Source of the DNA: an uncultured Clostridia bacterium | Lineage (GTDB): Bacteria > Bacillota > Clostridia > TANB77 > CAG-508 | Direction of reading: 5' to 3' | Length of the DNA stretch: 64,000 nt | NCBI GenBank assembly: GCA_949388605.1 | Contig: CASKJV010000004.1 | Coordinates: 1 to 64,000, forward strand | Part shown: positions 45,698-54,840 of the stretch, one piece after another | Layout of the letters: every line of letters begins with the position of its first letter | How positions within the stretch are numbered: the stretch's first letter is position 1 | The notes under the pieces: model-generated | Databases searched by the model: none | What the model was told of the DNA's origin: nothing | Seen by the model: the letters and a program-made list of their open reading frames with translations, nothing else | Made by a program: the position numbers and the translations under genes

Positions 45698-45902
45698 TAT
45701 TAACTATTAGTATTTAATGAATGAAAATTCCGCCTTGAAAGTAATTTGAACTTAGAAATTGTTAATATATAAAATGAGGGATGTTCACGTTGCCTTTGAT
45801 ATATGGGCAAGAAGTGAAAGAGGCGCATTTTAAATATTTACAATTTCTGTGAAAATTAGCTTGAACTAGGAATTGTAATGAAATAAATACTAATAGTTAA
45901 TA
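45698..45902. repeat. 205-bp imperfect palindrome, copy 1
   Basis: Terminal arms TATTAACTATTAGTATTTA (from 45698) and its complement (to 45902). Inner arms fold in register: GAAATTGT/ACAATTTC, AAAATG/CATTTT and TTCAC-x-TTGCC/GGCAA-x3-GTGAA. The core is nearly identical to copy 2 at 49924-50130. No protein is encoded. Confidence 0.85.
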
Positions 45903-45932
45903 AATAAAATAGAAAAATTTTTAAGAAAGGAT

Positions 45933-46598
45933 ATGTTTATGAAAGTTAAAATTTGTGGAATAAGTAATGAAATTGATGCACTTACAGCAATAAAATTAGG
46001 AGCAGATGCAATAGGATTTGTAATGGGAGGAAAAGTATTACCAGTAGAGGTTGAGCCATACGCTCAATGGGTTAGAGAAACTATTAAGAAATTTCCAGAA
46101 GGAGTAGATAGTTTTTTAGTAACACATCTTTTTGATGCAGATGATATTTTAGATTTATCAAATTATATAAAAAGTACAGGAATTCAAATTTCAGAAGATA
46201 TAGATATAGAACAAGTAAAAAAAATAAGACAAAATACAAATAAAAAAATTATAAAAACAGTTGTTACAACAGATCCAAAAGCTATTGAAAAACAGAAATT
46301 ATATGAACCATACTGTGATTATTTTCTATTAGATTCGAGAGACAGTGGATATACAGGAGGAACAGGAAAAGAAAATAATTGGGAAATGTGCAGAAAATTA
46401 ATAGAGATGACTAAAAAACCTGTTTTTATTGCAGGAGGATTAAATCCTGATAATGTTAGTGGAGCTATAGAAGAAACAAAACCTTATGGAGTAGATGTTT
46501 CAACAGGAATTAGTTGTTATAGTGAAAGTTATTTAAGAAAAGATAGAAAAGACGCTAAAAAAATTGAAAAATTTATAAAAATTGCAAAGGAGTACTAA
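45933..46598 (+). CDS. TrpF-like (phosphoribosylanthranilate isomerase family) protein
   Basis: 221 residues, TIM barrel. KICGI at the start carries the catalytic cysteine of TrpF, YFLLDSRDSGYTGGTGKENNW the catalytic aspartate and phosphate loop, FIAGGLNPDNV and GVDVSTGI the terminal phosphate site. No other trp gene is present, so it probably isomerises a different phosphoribosyl amine. It lies just after palindrome copy 1. The next start (PRTase-like) follows its stop immediately, so the two are coupled. Confidence 0.8.
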   Translation: MFMKVKICGISNEIDALTAIKLGADAIGFVMGGKVLPVEVEPYAQWVRETIKKFPEGVDSFLVTHLFDADDILDLSNYIKSTGIQISEDIDIEQVKKIRQNTNKKIIKTVVTTDPKAIEKQKLYEPYCDYFLLDSRDSGYTGGTGKENNWEMCRKLIEMTKKPVFIAGGLNPDNVSGAIEETKPYGVDVSTGISCYSESYLRKDRKDAKKIEKFIKIAKEY

Positions 46599-47924
46599 AT
46601 GCAAGAATTATTTGGAAAAGTAGATAATTTAGAAATGTTTATACATCCTAAATTTAATGAAAAATTTAAATTTATGAACAATGAAGAAAGTATAGTTTTA
46701 GCAGAAGATATATTAGATAGATTCATAAAATCTGGATATGAGCAAATTGTAGTAATTGAAAGCGGAACATCACCATTAATTTCGATAATAAAATGTTTAA
46801 AAAAATATAAAACTTCAAATTTAAAATTAATGCAAATAAAAATTCCAAGAGATTTAGATTTTAATTTATATAAGTGGTTTGAAGCATATTTATCTAAAGA
46901 AGAATTAGATACAATTATTCAAATTAATAATGAAAATGTATTAAGAAGAAAAATTTTAAAGGAAAAATGTAATAGTTTTTGTTTACAAAACTTTGTTGGA
47001 ACAGATAAATTTACTATATATGACAGTATAAAAGACAATAAAATTTATACTAAAGAAAATGTAGAATTCCATCAAATACTAAAAGGAACTAAACTATATG
47101 AAATATTTACAAAACCATTTTTACTTTTTGATGAATATATAAATGCAGGAACAATAATTAGAAACTTTAATGGAATTGTAAGATTGTTTACTAATAATCC
47201 AGATTTTAAATTATCAGCATATTGTATGTTTTTAGATAATTTTGAAAAATATGGAAAAATTGCATTTACTTTATATAATAATAGCACAGAATTAGAAGCA
47301 TATAGAAATGGTGCATATCCATTTGAAAATAGGATAGATTTGATAGGATATTATTACTTTATTTCAGAAGATAATTTTGAAAAAGTGTATTTAAAAGATT
47401 TAGAAAAAGAAGTAAATAAAGAAATTGTAAATAAATCTGATTATTATGAAACTTCAAGAAATACAAAAGTACATAAGTTTGATAATGACAACATAAGTAA
47501 TAAATTGTATGTTAAGGAATTTTATAATATTTTAACAAATTTAATTACTAAAAATAATCTTTTGGAAGAACTAAAACAAAGTTTAGAAGAAAATCAAGTA
47601 AAAAACTATGTTACGCATAATGATATTATAAGGTATTTATTAAAATATATAGATGAAAAAATATATGGAAAAAATAAGATTGCAGATTTTTTAGATCAAG
47701 TATTTGAATTATATGCACCTTCTTGGTCTCCAATGCCAGTAATATTTCATTTAGATTATTGGAATGGATTTGCTAAAATTCAAAAAGATATAGAAAATGT
47801 AGCATGTGAAGTATTAGAAAAATATAAAAAATATAGATTATATATATTAAAAGAAATAATAGAGTCACTTCAGAAAAATAACAAAGTTTGGAAAGAAAAT
47901 ATAAATAAATTTTTGGAAAGTTAG
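46599..47924 (+). CDS. Phosphoribosyltransferase-like protein
   Basis: 441 residues. The N-terminal half reads as a type I PRTase-like fold: IVVIESGTSPLISII, then LLFDEYINAGTIIRNFNG, which sits where the PRPP loop (DDxxxTGxT) is expected, though the acidic pair is altered. The C-terminal half is helical and not recognised. It starts on the base after the TrpF-like stop. It may transfer a phosphoribosyl group to an unusual base, or only bind one. Function uncertain. Confidence 0.55.
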   Translation: MQELFGKVDNLEMFIHPKFNEKFKFMNNEESIVLAEDILDRFIKSGYEQIVVIESGTSPLISIIKCLKKYKTSNLKLMQIKIPRDLDFNLYKWFEAYLSKEELDTIIQINNENVLRRKILKEKCNSFCLQNFVGTDKFTIYDSIKDNKIYTKENVEFHQILKGTKLYEIFTKPFLLFDEYINAGTIIRNFNGIVRLFTNNPDFKLSAYCMFLDNFEKYGKIAFTLYNNSTELEAYRNGAYPFENRIDLIGYYYFISEDNFEKVYLKDLEKEVNKEIVNKSDYYETSRNTKVHKFDNDNISNKLYVKEFYNILTNLITKNNLLEELKQSLEENQVKNYVTHNDIIRYLLKYIDEKIYGKNKIADFLDQVFELYAPSWSPMPVIFHLDYWNGFAKIQKDIENVACEVLEKYKKYRLYILKEIIESLQKNNKVWKENINKFLES

Positions 47925-47957
47925 TATTTTAGATACAACTTTGAAAGGATGATATAA

Positions 47958-48572
47958 ATGAAAATAATAGATATTTCAATGGAATTAAATGAAAAAACTG
48001 TAGTATGGGTAGATGATGAACCACCTAAATTAATACCAATAGCTAGAAAGCCAGAAGCTCCAATAAACTTTACATGGTTAGATTTTGGAGCACATGCAGG
48101 AACACATATAGATGCACCATATTATTTGTTTAATGAAAAATGGAAAAGTGATGAAGTACCATTTGAAGTATTAATTGGAAATTGCCAAGTTATTGATTTA
48201 ACAGATGTAGATGATTATATAGAAGTAAAAGATTTAAAAAAACATAATATAACAGAAGATAGAATTTTGCTTAAAACTAAAAACTCATATGATAATATGG
48301 AAAAATATAATCCAAAGCATGTAGCTCTATCTAATGAATCAGCGTGTTATTTAAGAGATTTAGGAATTAAATTAATTGGATATGATTATCAAAGTTTTGA
48401 AAGAAATGGCAGTGTAGACATTCACAGAATATTTATGGAGAAAAATATTGTGGCATTAGATAATTTAAGACTAAAGGAAACCGAAGAAAAAATTTATAAA
48501 ATGATTTGTTTACCTATTAAAGTTACAGGCATTGATGCAGCACCTTCAAGAGCAATATTAATAGATGAATAA
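47958..48572 (+). CDS. Cyclase / arylformamidase-like metal hydrolase
   Basis: 204 residues. DFGAHAGTHIDAPYYLF is the HxGTHxDxPxH signature of the putative cyclase family, which includes KynB kynurenine formamidase. IDLTDVDDY and the late GIDAAPSRAIL complete the fold. It hydrolyses an amide or formyl group with Zn or Mn. The last histidine of the signature is tyrosine here. It lies 33 bases after the PRTase-like gene, with AAAGGATG before the start. Confidence 0.85.
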   Translation: MKIIDISMELNEKTVVWVDDEPPKLIPIARKPEAPINFTWLDFGAHAGTHIDAPYYLFNEKWKSDEVPFEVLIGNCQVIDLTDVDDYIEVKDLKKHNITEDRILLKTKNSYDNMEKYNPKHVALSNESACYLRDLGIKLIGYDYQSFERNGSVDIHRIFMEKNIVALDNLRLKETEEKIYKMICLPIKVTGIDAAPSRAILIDE

Positions 48573-48600
48573 TAGCAAAGTTATATAAAATTTATAAAGA

Positions 48601-48714
48601 GTAGAGGCTTAGGTAATTTTTATTTTTTGCAGATTACATATTGTCTCTACTGTCCGAAGTTGATGAGTTTATAGGTAAACCTTGAAATAAAAACCTAAAT
48701 ATATTATATAAGGA
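48601..48714 (+). promoter_or_regulatory. Leader element of the APRT-like gene
   Basis: GTAGAG (48601) pairs with CTCTAC (48645). GTTTATAGGTAA (48667) and AAAAACCTAAATATATTA (48689) follow, ending in the ribosome site TATAAGGA. The last two blocks are shared almost base for base with 59623-59707 upstream of another PRTase gene. TAGGT can pair with ACCTA next to the ribosome site. Confidence 0.6.
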
Positions 48715-48720
48715 AGTTGT

Positions 48721-49251
48721 ATGGATTATAAAGAATTTGTAAAAAGTTATAAAGACTTTCCAAAGAAAGATGTATTATTTTGGGATTTTACATATTTATT
48801 AAAAAATGTAACTGCAAGAAAGTGTGCCATAAATGAAATAAAAGAGTTCTTAAAAAATAAAAATATAGATAAGATTGTAGCTATTGAATCAAAGGGATTT
48901 ACAATAGGATCTATATTAGCTTATGATTTAGAACTTCCATTAGTATTAATTAGAAAACCAAATTTAATTCCAGGAAAATTTTATTCAGAAGAATTTGTAA
49001 AAGAATATGGAACAGCAGAATATCAAATAAAAGATGACGCAATAGAAAAAAATGAAAAGATAGTTATTGTTTATGATATTATGGCAGGAAGTGGTGCAAG
49101 TAAGGCAGCAATTAATTTAGTAGAAAAAAGTGGTGGAATAGTAGATGGACTAGTATATATTACAGAATTAGAATATTTAAAAGGTAGAGAAGATTTAAAA
49201 AATTATGATATTTTTTCATTAGTAAAGATACCTGAAAAGGGGATTTCTTAG
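48721..49251 (+). CDS. Adenine phosphoribosyltransferase-like protein
   Basis: 176 residues, type I PRTase. FWDFTYLLKN and FTIGSILAYDLELPLVLIRK follow APRT. IVIVYDIMAGSGASKAA matches the PRPP loop, with the first acidic residue changed to Tyr (YD instead of DD). It probably joins a purine-like base to PRPP. The start at 48721 is 6 bases after TAAGGA, which lies inside a leader shared with the gene at 59713. Confidence 0.75.
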   Translation: MDYKEFVKSYKDFPKKDVLFWDFTYLLKNVTARKCAINEIKEFLKNKNIDKIVAIESKGFTIGSILAYDLELPLVLIRKPNLIPGKFYSEEFVKEYGTAEYQIKDDAIEKNEKIVIVYDIMAGSGASKAAINLVEKSGGIVDGLVYITELEYLKGREDLKNYDIFSLVKIPEKGIS

Positions 49252-49320
49252 AGGTACAATCATAAAAATCATGCAGAAAAAAATGGAAAACAAAAATATT
49301 AATTAAGAAGGAAAGAAAAA

Positions 49321-49914
49321 ATGATAAAATATATAAGTTTAGATTTGCAAGGAACTTTATCAGACAGTAAATTTTCAGATTATTTTTGGATAGAGTTTAT
49401 ACCACAAAAATACTCAGAAAAAAATAAAATTTCAATTCAATCAGCCAAAGAAATTTTAAAACAGAAATTTAAAGAATATGGTGTTTACAATATTTTATAT
49501 TATGATGATAAATATTGGTCAGAATATTTAAAATTTGATACTAAGAAAGAACTAGATAAATTTGAAATAAGACCAAGTATAAACAAAAAAATGTATTCTT
49601 ATTTACAAAATTTGAATTTACCTAAAATAATAGTATCAACAACTACAGAATTATTTATAAATTATGAATTAGAAGAAAAGGTAAAAGAATTTGAGAAGAT
49701 TTATTCTTGTGTAGATTATTTTAAAATTGGTGGGAAAACAAAAGAAGTTTACGAAAACATTGCAAAAGAACTAAATGTAAAACCAAGTGAAATATTGCAT
49801 ATTGGAGATAATTATTGTATGGACATAGAAAACGCCAAAAAAGCTGGAGTAAATGTAATATTGTATGATGACAATGTTGACAGTTTAATATATAATATTG
49901 AAAAATATTTGTAG
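49321..49914 (+). CDS. HAD-superfamily phosphatase
   Basis: 197 residues. LDLQGTLSD is a changed motif I (DxxGT with Q instead of D at +2). IIVSTTTE is motif II, and ILHIGDNYCMDIENAKKAG is motif IV. It is a subfamily I (alpha-helical cap) HAD protein. The altered motif I makes full phosphatase activity uncertain. It starts 70 bases after the APRT-like gene with AAGGAAAG and ends just before palindrome copy 2, closing the bracketed block. Confidence 0.8.
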   Translation: MIKYISLDLQGTLSDSKFSDYFWIEFIPQKYSEKNKISIQSAKEILKQKFKEYGVYNILYYDDKYWSEYLKFDTKKELDKFEIRPSINKKMYSYLQNLNLPKIIVSTTTELFINYELEEKVKEFEKIYSCVDYFKIGGKTKEVYENIAKELNVKPSEILHIGDNYCMDIENAKKAGVNVILYDDNVDSLIYNIEKYL

Positions 49915-49923
49915 TAATTTTAA

Positions 49924-50130
49924 TATTAACTATTAGTATATTGATAAGTGAAAATTCCGCCTTGAAAGTAATTTGAACTTAGAAATTGTTAATATGTAAA
50001 ATGAGGGATGTTCACGTTGCCTTTGATATATGGGCAAGAAGTGAAAGAGGCGCATTTTAAATATTTACAATTTCTGTGAAAATTAGCTTGAACTAGGAAT
50101 TGTAATGAATCAATATACTAATAGTTAATA
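49924..50130. repeat. 207-bp imperfect palindrome, copy 2
   Basis: Same element as 45698-45902. The outer arms differ from copy 1, but both arms changed together: TTAGTATATTGAT on the left matches ATCAATATACTAA on the right, each one base longer than in copy 1. This preserves the hairpin. Confidence 0.85.
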
Positions 50131-50212
50131 AATAAACATATAAAAATATTAACATATAAAAATATTAAAATAGAAAATTTTAAAAAGATTTATAAAAAAG
50201 GAGAATACAATT

Positions 50213-50752
50213 ATGGAACATGAGCAAATTGATGAATATAATAAATTAGGGGAAAAAATAGGAGTAGTAGATAAAGAAATAGCACATAGAGACGGATTAT
50301 GGCATAAAGCAGTACATGTATGGATTGTAAATGACAATAATGAAATATTATTACAATATAGATGTGCAGAAAAAAGTTTATATCCAAACTTATGGGATTG
50401 TTCTTTTGCAGGTCATATAGGAGTAGGAGAAAGTTCGATTGAAGGATTAATTCGTGAAGGAAAAGAAGAATTAGGAATAGAAGTAGATTTAGAAAAATTA
50501 GAATTTGTTATGACAACTGTTGAAAATGTTGTATATGAAAAAATAATAAGTAATGAATTTGATGATGTATATATATTAAGACAGAATATAGATATAAATG
50601 AAATAAAATTTCAAAAAGAAGAAGTAAGTGACGCTAAATATGTTTCTTTAGAAAAGTTCTTTGAGTTCATCGAAAAAGGAGATATAGTTCCTCATAAGAT
50701 AGAATATATGGTATTAAAAGAAATTTTATTAAAAGATAGAAAAAATAAATAA
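50213..50752 (+). CDS. Nudix hydrolase (isopentenyl-diphosphate isomerase-like group)
   Basis: 179 residues. Complete Nudix box GHIGVGE, seven residues, REGKEELGI. GLWHKAVHVWIVNDNNEIL places it in the Idi/YfcD group like the enzyme at 27905, of which it is a paralogue rather than a copy. The start follows AAAGGAG. It begins 83 bases after palindrome copy 2 and may be controlled separately. The substrate is unknown, with nucleoside diphosphate derivatives likely from context. Confidence 0.85.
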   Translation: MEHEQIDEYNKLGEKIGVVDKEIAHRDGLWHKAVHVWIVNDNNEILLQYRCAEKSLYPNLWDCSFAGHIGVGESSIEGLIREGKEELGIEVDLEKLEFVMTTVENVVYEKIISNEFDDVYILRQNIDINEIKFQKEEVSDAKYVSLEKFFEFIEKGDIVPHKIEYMVLKEILLKDRKNK

Positions 50753-50783
50753 TAGCAGACAATAAGAATAAACAATAACAACA

Positions 50784-50870
50784 AATAAAATGTAATAAAT
50801 AAAATGTAATAAATAAAAAACAATAAATAAAAAACAATAAATAAAAAACAATAAATAATAAATAATAATA
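50784..50870. repeat. AT-rich 14-bp tandem repeats
   Basis: About two units of ATGTAATAAATAAA followed by three of AACAATAAATAAAA. Low-complexity array between convergent genes. Confidence 0.8.
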
Positions 50871-50917
50871 TTCATTTAATAATATTATTATATAGAATAC
50901 TATTATTGTAAATAGAG

Positions 50918-50948
50918 AAAACGGGTTAGCACTGCTAACCCGTTTTAT
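50918..50948. terminator. Bidirectional terminator
   Basis: Perfect stem AAAACGGGTTAGC (50918-50930) with GCTAACCCGTTTT (50934-50946), loop ACT. It ends the minus-strand NAD synthase gene. Confidence 0.92.
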
Positions 50949-50966
50949 AATACAAAATGTTATTGT

Positions 50967-52955
50967 TTAATCTTCATCAGTATACAACCAGCAGGAATAT
51001 CCTGCATCAGAAGGCATTCTCCAGTCTCCGCGTGGAGATACACTTATGCTACCAACTTTAGGTCCGTTTGGTACAGTGTCACGCTTAAACTGATTATTGA
51101 AAAACCTCTTTGCAAAATTGTTGTAATGATTTATTAATTCAGCTTTTAAATACTTATTTTTAAAAGCTACTTGTGCTAAGAAGATCATCTTCTTAGGCTC
51201 AACCCGATTTCTAATAAAATAATAGGTAAAGAAATCGTTTAATTCGTAAGGCCCTACAGCACTTTCTGTTTTCTGCACTATTTTTTTGCCATCTGTTGGT
51301 AAAAGTTCTGGACTAATTGGAGTATCTATGATATCCAAAAGAACTTCTTGAAGTTCTTTTTGTGTGCCACCAAATCTTGCATACCATTCAATAAGGTATT
51401 TTACCAAAGTCTTTGGAATTGAACAGTTTACATTGTACATGCTCATATGGTCACCATTAAAGGTGCACCATCCAAGGATTGATTCTGACAAATCTCCAGT
51501 TCCAACCAGAATACCGCCTTTTTTGTTTGCCAAATTCATAAGAATGTTGGTACGTTCACGTGCCTGTACATTTTCGTAGGTAACATCGTGTACTGCAGGA
51601 TCGTGTTTAATGTCTTTAAAATGCTGCAAGCATACGTCTTTAATCGGAATTACCTCTAAGGTTGTTCCTAACTGTTCACAGAGTTTTAAAGAATTGTTGT
51701 AAGTTCTGTCTGTAGTACCAAATCCCGGCATGGTTATACCAAGAATTCCTTTAGTGTCTAATACCAACATTTTGAATGCCTCATAGCATACCAGAAGCGC
51801 GAGAGTAGAATCTAATCCGCCAGATACACCAATAGTTACTTTTTTACATCCGATGTGAGATAAGCGCTTTGCCAATCCTATAGACTGAATCTTCAGAATT
51901 TCTTTACAAACTTTTCCGCCAGCTTTATCCATGATGTTTGGAATAAATGGATGCGGATTGATATATCTTCTTAGATCACTTGGTGTATAAATACACTGAG
52001 CATCATCTACAACATAATTTAATAAAGAATTGGGATAAATAGCAGAATCAACATTTACAACTGTAAAATCAGAAGAATTGATGAGTGATTTACTATCTGC
52101 AAATGTTTTGAGTCTATCTCTTTCATTTGTCAAATAATCAACATCGACATCAACGACTGCCATTTGATCTTTGAACTGAAAACGCTCAAGAGAAGCAAGT
52201 GCTTTTCCGTTTTCGTAAACATATCCACTGCCTCCAAAAACGAGATCAGCTGTGGATTCTGCTGTAGCTGAAGCAGAAGTATAAAGATAAGCAGATACAG
52301 TTTTTGCACTTTGAATCTTAATCAAATCTCTGCGGAAATCATCTTTCCCAACCACTTCATTACTTGCAGAAAGATTTGCAATAATGTTTGCACCTGCAAG
52401 TGTCAATTCTGAACTTGGTGAAATTGGAGCCCATAAGTCTTCGCAGATTTCTACTCCTAAGCGATATCCCAAACATGAAGACGAAAAGATGAGATTTCCA
52501 AAAGGAACTTTTTTTCCAAAAAGATTGATTTCTTTACAATTGAAATCAACATATGGCGAAAAGAATCTTCTTTCCTCGTATTCATTGTAATTGGGAATAT
52601 ATCTTTTGGGAACAACTCCCAAAATCAAGCCATTTTTAATTGCAACTGCGCAATTATATTTTACATCATTTATCTGCAAAGGCGCTCCTACTAAAACTAA
52701 AAGAGATGATTTTTTTAAAGTATAAACCACTATCTCTTTGAGATATCGAAGTGCTTTCTCCATAAGATTAGATGTTACAAAAAGATCTTTACAGGTATAA
52801 CTTGTAAGACAGAGTTCAGGTAGTACAAGAATTTTTACATTCTGCCGCTCAGCCTGGTCAATCAGTTCTTTAATTTTTTTTGCGTTGCTTGCGGGATCGC
52901 CAATTTTACCGTCAAAGTTTGCGATTGCAGTTCTTACGAATCCATAATTTTCCAT
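50967..52955 (-). CDS. nadE: Glutamine-dependent NAD+ synthase
   Basis: 662 residues. The nitrilase-type glutaminase domain (1-280) has PELCLTSY and GVEICEDLW (catalytic cysteine). The synthetase domain has the SGGLDST ATP loop and a GTGDLSESILGWCTFNGDH segment. It converts NaAD, ATP and glutamine to NAD+. The start at 52955 (MENYGF) has AGGAGG 9 bases upstream and is preferred over a longer reading to 53060. Its GC is higher than the neighbours. Minus strand, probably the housekeeping copy. Confidence 0.95.
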   Translation of the reverse strand: MENYGFVRTAIANFDGKIGDPASNAKKIKELIDQAERQNVKILVLPELCLTSYTCKDLFVTSNLMEKALRYLKEIVVYTLKKSSLLVLVGAPLQINDVKYNCAVAIKNGLILGVVPKRYIPNYNEYEERRFFSPYVDFNCKEINLFGKKVPFGNLIFSSSCLGYRLGVEICEDLWAPISPSSELTLAGANIIANLSASNEVVGKDDFRRDLIKIQSAKTVSAYLYTSASATAESTADLVFGGSGYVYENGKALASLERFQFKDQMAVVDVDVDYLTNERDRLKTFADSKSLINSSDFTVVNVDSAIYPNSLLNYVVDDAQCIYTPSDLRRYINPHPFIPNIMDKAGGKVCKEILKIQSIGLAKRLSHIGCKKVTIGVSGGLDSTLALLVCYEAFKMLVLDTKGILGITMPGFGTTDRTYNNSLKLCEQLGTTLEVIPIKDVCLQHFKDIKHDPAVHDVTYENVQARERTNILMNLANKKGGILVGTGDLSESILGWCTFNGDHMSMYNVNCSIPKTLVKYLIEWYARFGGTQKELQEVLLDIIDTPISPELLPTDGKKIVQKTESAVGPYELNDFFTYYFIRNRVEPKKMIFLAQVAFKNKYLKAELINHYNNFAKRFFNNQFKRDTVPNGPKVGSISVSPRGDWRMPSDAGYSCWLYTDED

Positions 52956-53074
52956 TGAGTTTTTCCTCCTAAAAAATAATTTAATTGCTGATTGATTAGT
53001 ACAATAACATTTTGATTTTGTTTTGAGATGATTAAAAGTAAAAAATAATCTCATAAACAAAAAGTTACATAATA

Positions 53075-53103
53075 ATTATAACACCCTTTCAATATTATGT
53101 CAA
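53075..53103 (-). promoter_or_regulatory. nadE promoter
   Basis: Minus strand: TTGACA (53098-53103), 17 bp, extended TGT-TATAAT (53075-53080). It lacks the TTATGTAAA spacer motif. Confidence 0.8.
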
Positions 53104-53337
53104 TTTCGTCTGGTATCGTAGGTTTAATAAATAATGATAGTAAGCAAAAGAAGTAAAATGGTAAAAGTAAAGATTAAATAAATGTAAAAACAGGTTGATA
53201 AAATATAGAAATAATATAAATTAAATTTGAAAATTTATATTTAATATATTAAATAATAAAAATATAGATAAAATATAAAAATTGAACTGGAAAATTACAT
53301 AAAAAAATAGCTATTTTGAAACAAATTTACATAAAAC

Positions 53338-53366
53338 TTGATATTTTTATTTAAATCTGTTATACT
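53338..53366 (+). promoter_or_regulatory. Promoter of the nicotinamidase-like gene
   Basis: TTGATA (53338-53343), 17 bp, extended TGT-TATACT (53361-53366). The spacer TTTTTATTTAAA is one base off the recurrent motif. TTTACATAAAA occurs just upstream. Confidence 0.75.
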
Positions 53367-53503
53367 ATTACAGACAAAACTTTTAATAGTTACCTTAATA
53401 CAAAAGTATTTTATAGGTAATACTTCCAATATATTAAAAAATATATGGTGGGAAAAAAGTTTTTGGCAGGATAATGCTAAAATTCATAAGGAGGTTTTGA
53501 AAC

Positions 53504-54424
53504 ATGAAAAATTCAAAAAACAACATTATGTCCACAGTATCACATGGTAAGGTAGATTTTGCTGCGCTTGATGCACTTGCAAAAGCGGAGAAGGCGGTAC
53601 CTGCAGAAAATGATAAGAAAATGGTCTTATTGGTAGGTGTCGATTTTCAGTATTGCTTCAAAGACGGAGTTGGATCTTTAGGCGTACCGGGTTTTGCTGA
53701 AGATGTTGAACGTACAAAGAACTGGTTGTACAACAACTTTAACAGTGTTACAAGGGTTATGCTTACAGGAGACGAACATACAAAGGAGCAAATCTTTTTC
53801 CCAAGCTGGTGGCGCGATAAAGCTGGAAAAGAGCCTGCTCCATATACAGTTATCACTCCTGATGATGTAGTAAATGGAAAATGGGTGCCGGTTAAAGATA
53901 AACAGGTGTTTATCAAAGAACGTGGCGGAATGGTTGCCTATTGTGAAGAATATGTTCGTAGACTGGGCGGTAATACAATTTGGCCATATCATGCAACTGA
54001 GGAAGATTTGGATGCTGATATTGATGCTGGACTTTTAGCTATGGTTTACTTTCATGGTAAATGCCGTAAGAATGAACCGCTTATTATTAAAAAAGGACAG
54101 GATCCATGGTCAGAAATGTTCAGCTTTGTTAAGCCGGAATGGTCATTAGATGAAGCGTTAAACAAAACGGCAATTAATGAAATGAAGAAATACAATATTG
54201 TCATTTTTACGGGCGAAGCTGCTTCTCACTGTGCTGGTAAGTCTGTTTTACACACAGCAGAGATTTTTGCTGAAATCCCGAAAAAGGAAAGACCACATAT
54301 TGTGGTATTTAAGGACTGCATGTCTCCAATATCTGGATTTGAAGCTCAGACTCAGGAGTTGTATGAAGAACTTCAGAAAAAGTATGGTGTGATTGTAACC
54401 GATTCTACCAGCTTTGTACTGTAA
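53504..54424 (+). CDS. Nicotinamidase/isochorismatase-family hydrolase
   Basis: 306 residues. VGVDFQYCF gives the catalytic aspartate, and GEAASHCAGKSV the nucleophilic cysteine of the cysteine-hydrolase fold. At about 300 residues it is longer than PncA (about 200), owing to a mid-insert around 85-180. The GC content is higher than in the surrounding genes. AAGGAGG start. It lies divergent from nadE, so nicotinamide deamidation for NAD recycling is likely but other amides are possible. Confidence 0.8.
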   Translation: MKNSKNNIMSTVSHGKVDFAALDALAKAEKAVPAENDKKMVLLVGVDFQYCFKDGVGSLGVPGFAEDVERTKNWLYNNFNSVTRVMLTGDEHTKEQIFFPSWWRDKAGKEPAPYTVITPDDVVNGKWVPVKDKQVFIKERGGMVAYCEEYVRRLGGNTIWPYHATEEDLDADIDAGLLAMVYFHGKCRKNEPLIIKKGQDPWSEMFSFVKPEWSLDEALNKTAINEMKKYNIVIFTGEAASHCAGKSVLHTAEIFAEIPKKERPHIVVFKDCMSPISGFEAQTQELYEELQKKYGVIVTDSTSFVL

Positions 54425-54448
54425 TTGATTTTCAAGTAACAAAACCAA

Positions 54449-54490
54449 AAGCAAAAAAGCAATGCTTTCAAGCATTGCTTTTTGCTTTTT
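54449..54490 (+). terminator. Intrinsic terminator
   Basis: AAGCAAAAAAGCAATGCT (54449-54466) pairs with AGCATTGCTTTTTGCTT (54471-54487), one bulge, T tail. Confidence 0.9.
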
Positions 54491-54618
54491 CATATAATAG
54501 GAAATTCCTTTGGAATTCCTATTATAGAAGCCATTCGAGAAAATAATGCACACAAATTTATTTCATAAATTTGGCGCACGAACATTTCTTAGCTGTAGAA
54601 TTTTAATTCGTACAGATA

Positions 54619-54680
54619 AGTTATACAGAGTAAAGACGAGCCACTTAAACTATTTAAAATGTTTGAGTACTTTAAAAGTG
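54619..54680 (+). repeat. AGTTATAYAGAG intergenic motif, copy C
   Basis: AGTTATACAGAG (54619-54630) then CACTTAAAC and a closing TTTAAAAGTG, forming a weak hairpin with a T-rich tail. Homologous to copies at 15787 and 36472. The preceding 40 bases also match 56639-56676. Confidence 0.55.
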
Positions 54681-54840
54681 TTTATTTTGTTCTTTTTAAA
54701 GATATATTATCATTTTAATAATTGAAATTATAATTATATTATTATAAAATTAAATTAGATAATACAATTTTTGTATATTAAGGAGAAAGGATTAATCAAT
54801 TAAATATATTAATATTTTTAATTGATTATATGAAATAAAA

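Larger units (their letters stand above)
52956..53503. other. Divergent intergenic region
   Basis: It contains the two promoters at 53075-53103 (minus) and 53338-53366 (plus). The 230 bases between them are AT-rich without gene or clear repeat. Confidence 0.7.
54425..54840. other. Intergenic region with terminator and repeat elements
   Basis: A terminator is followed by ATAATAGG...CCTATTAT (54494-54525), AAATTTAT-TTC-ATAAATTT (about 54556-54574) and motif copy C (54619-54680). The last 160 bases show no gene. The kinase-like gene downstream has no clear ribosome site. Confidence 0.6.

Noticed and set aside
45698..50130. Integron attC sites
   Set aside because: Ends resemble the attC core only in part, the elements are longer than usual, and no integrase is in the window. 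Kept as an unexplained palindrome.
50784..50870. CRISPR-like repeats
   Set aside because: Fourteen-base units are directly adjacent without spacers, and no cas gene is near. It is a low-complexity tandem repeat.
52956..53060. N-terminal extension of the glutamine NAD synthase
   Set aside because: The upstream start has no ribosome site, while the ATG at 52955 has AGGAGG and begins the known domain.
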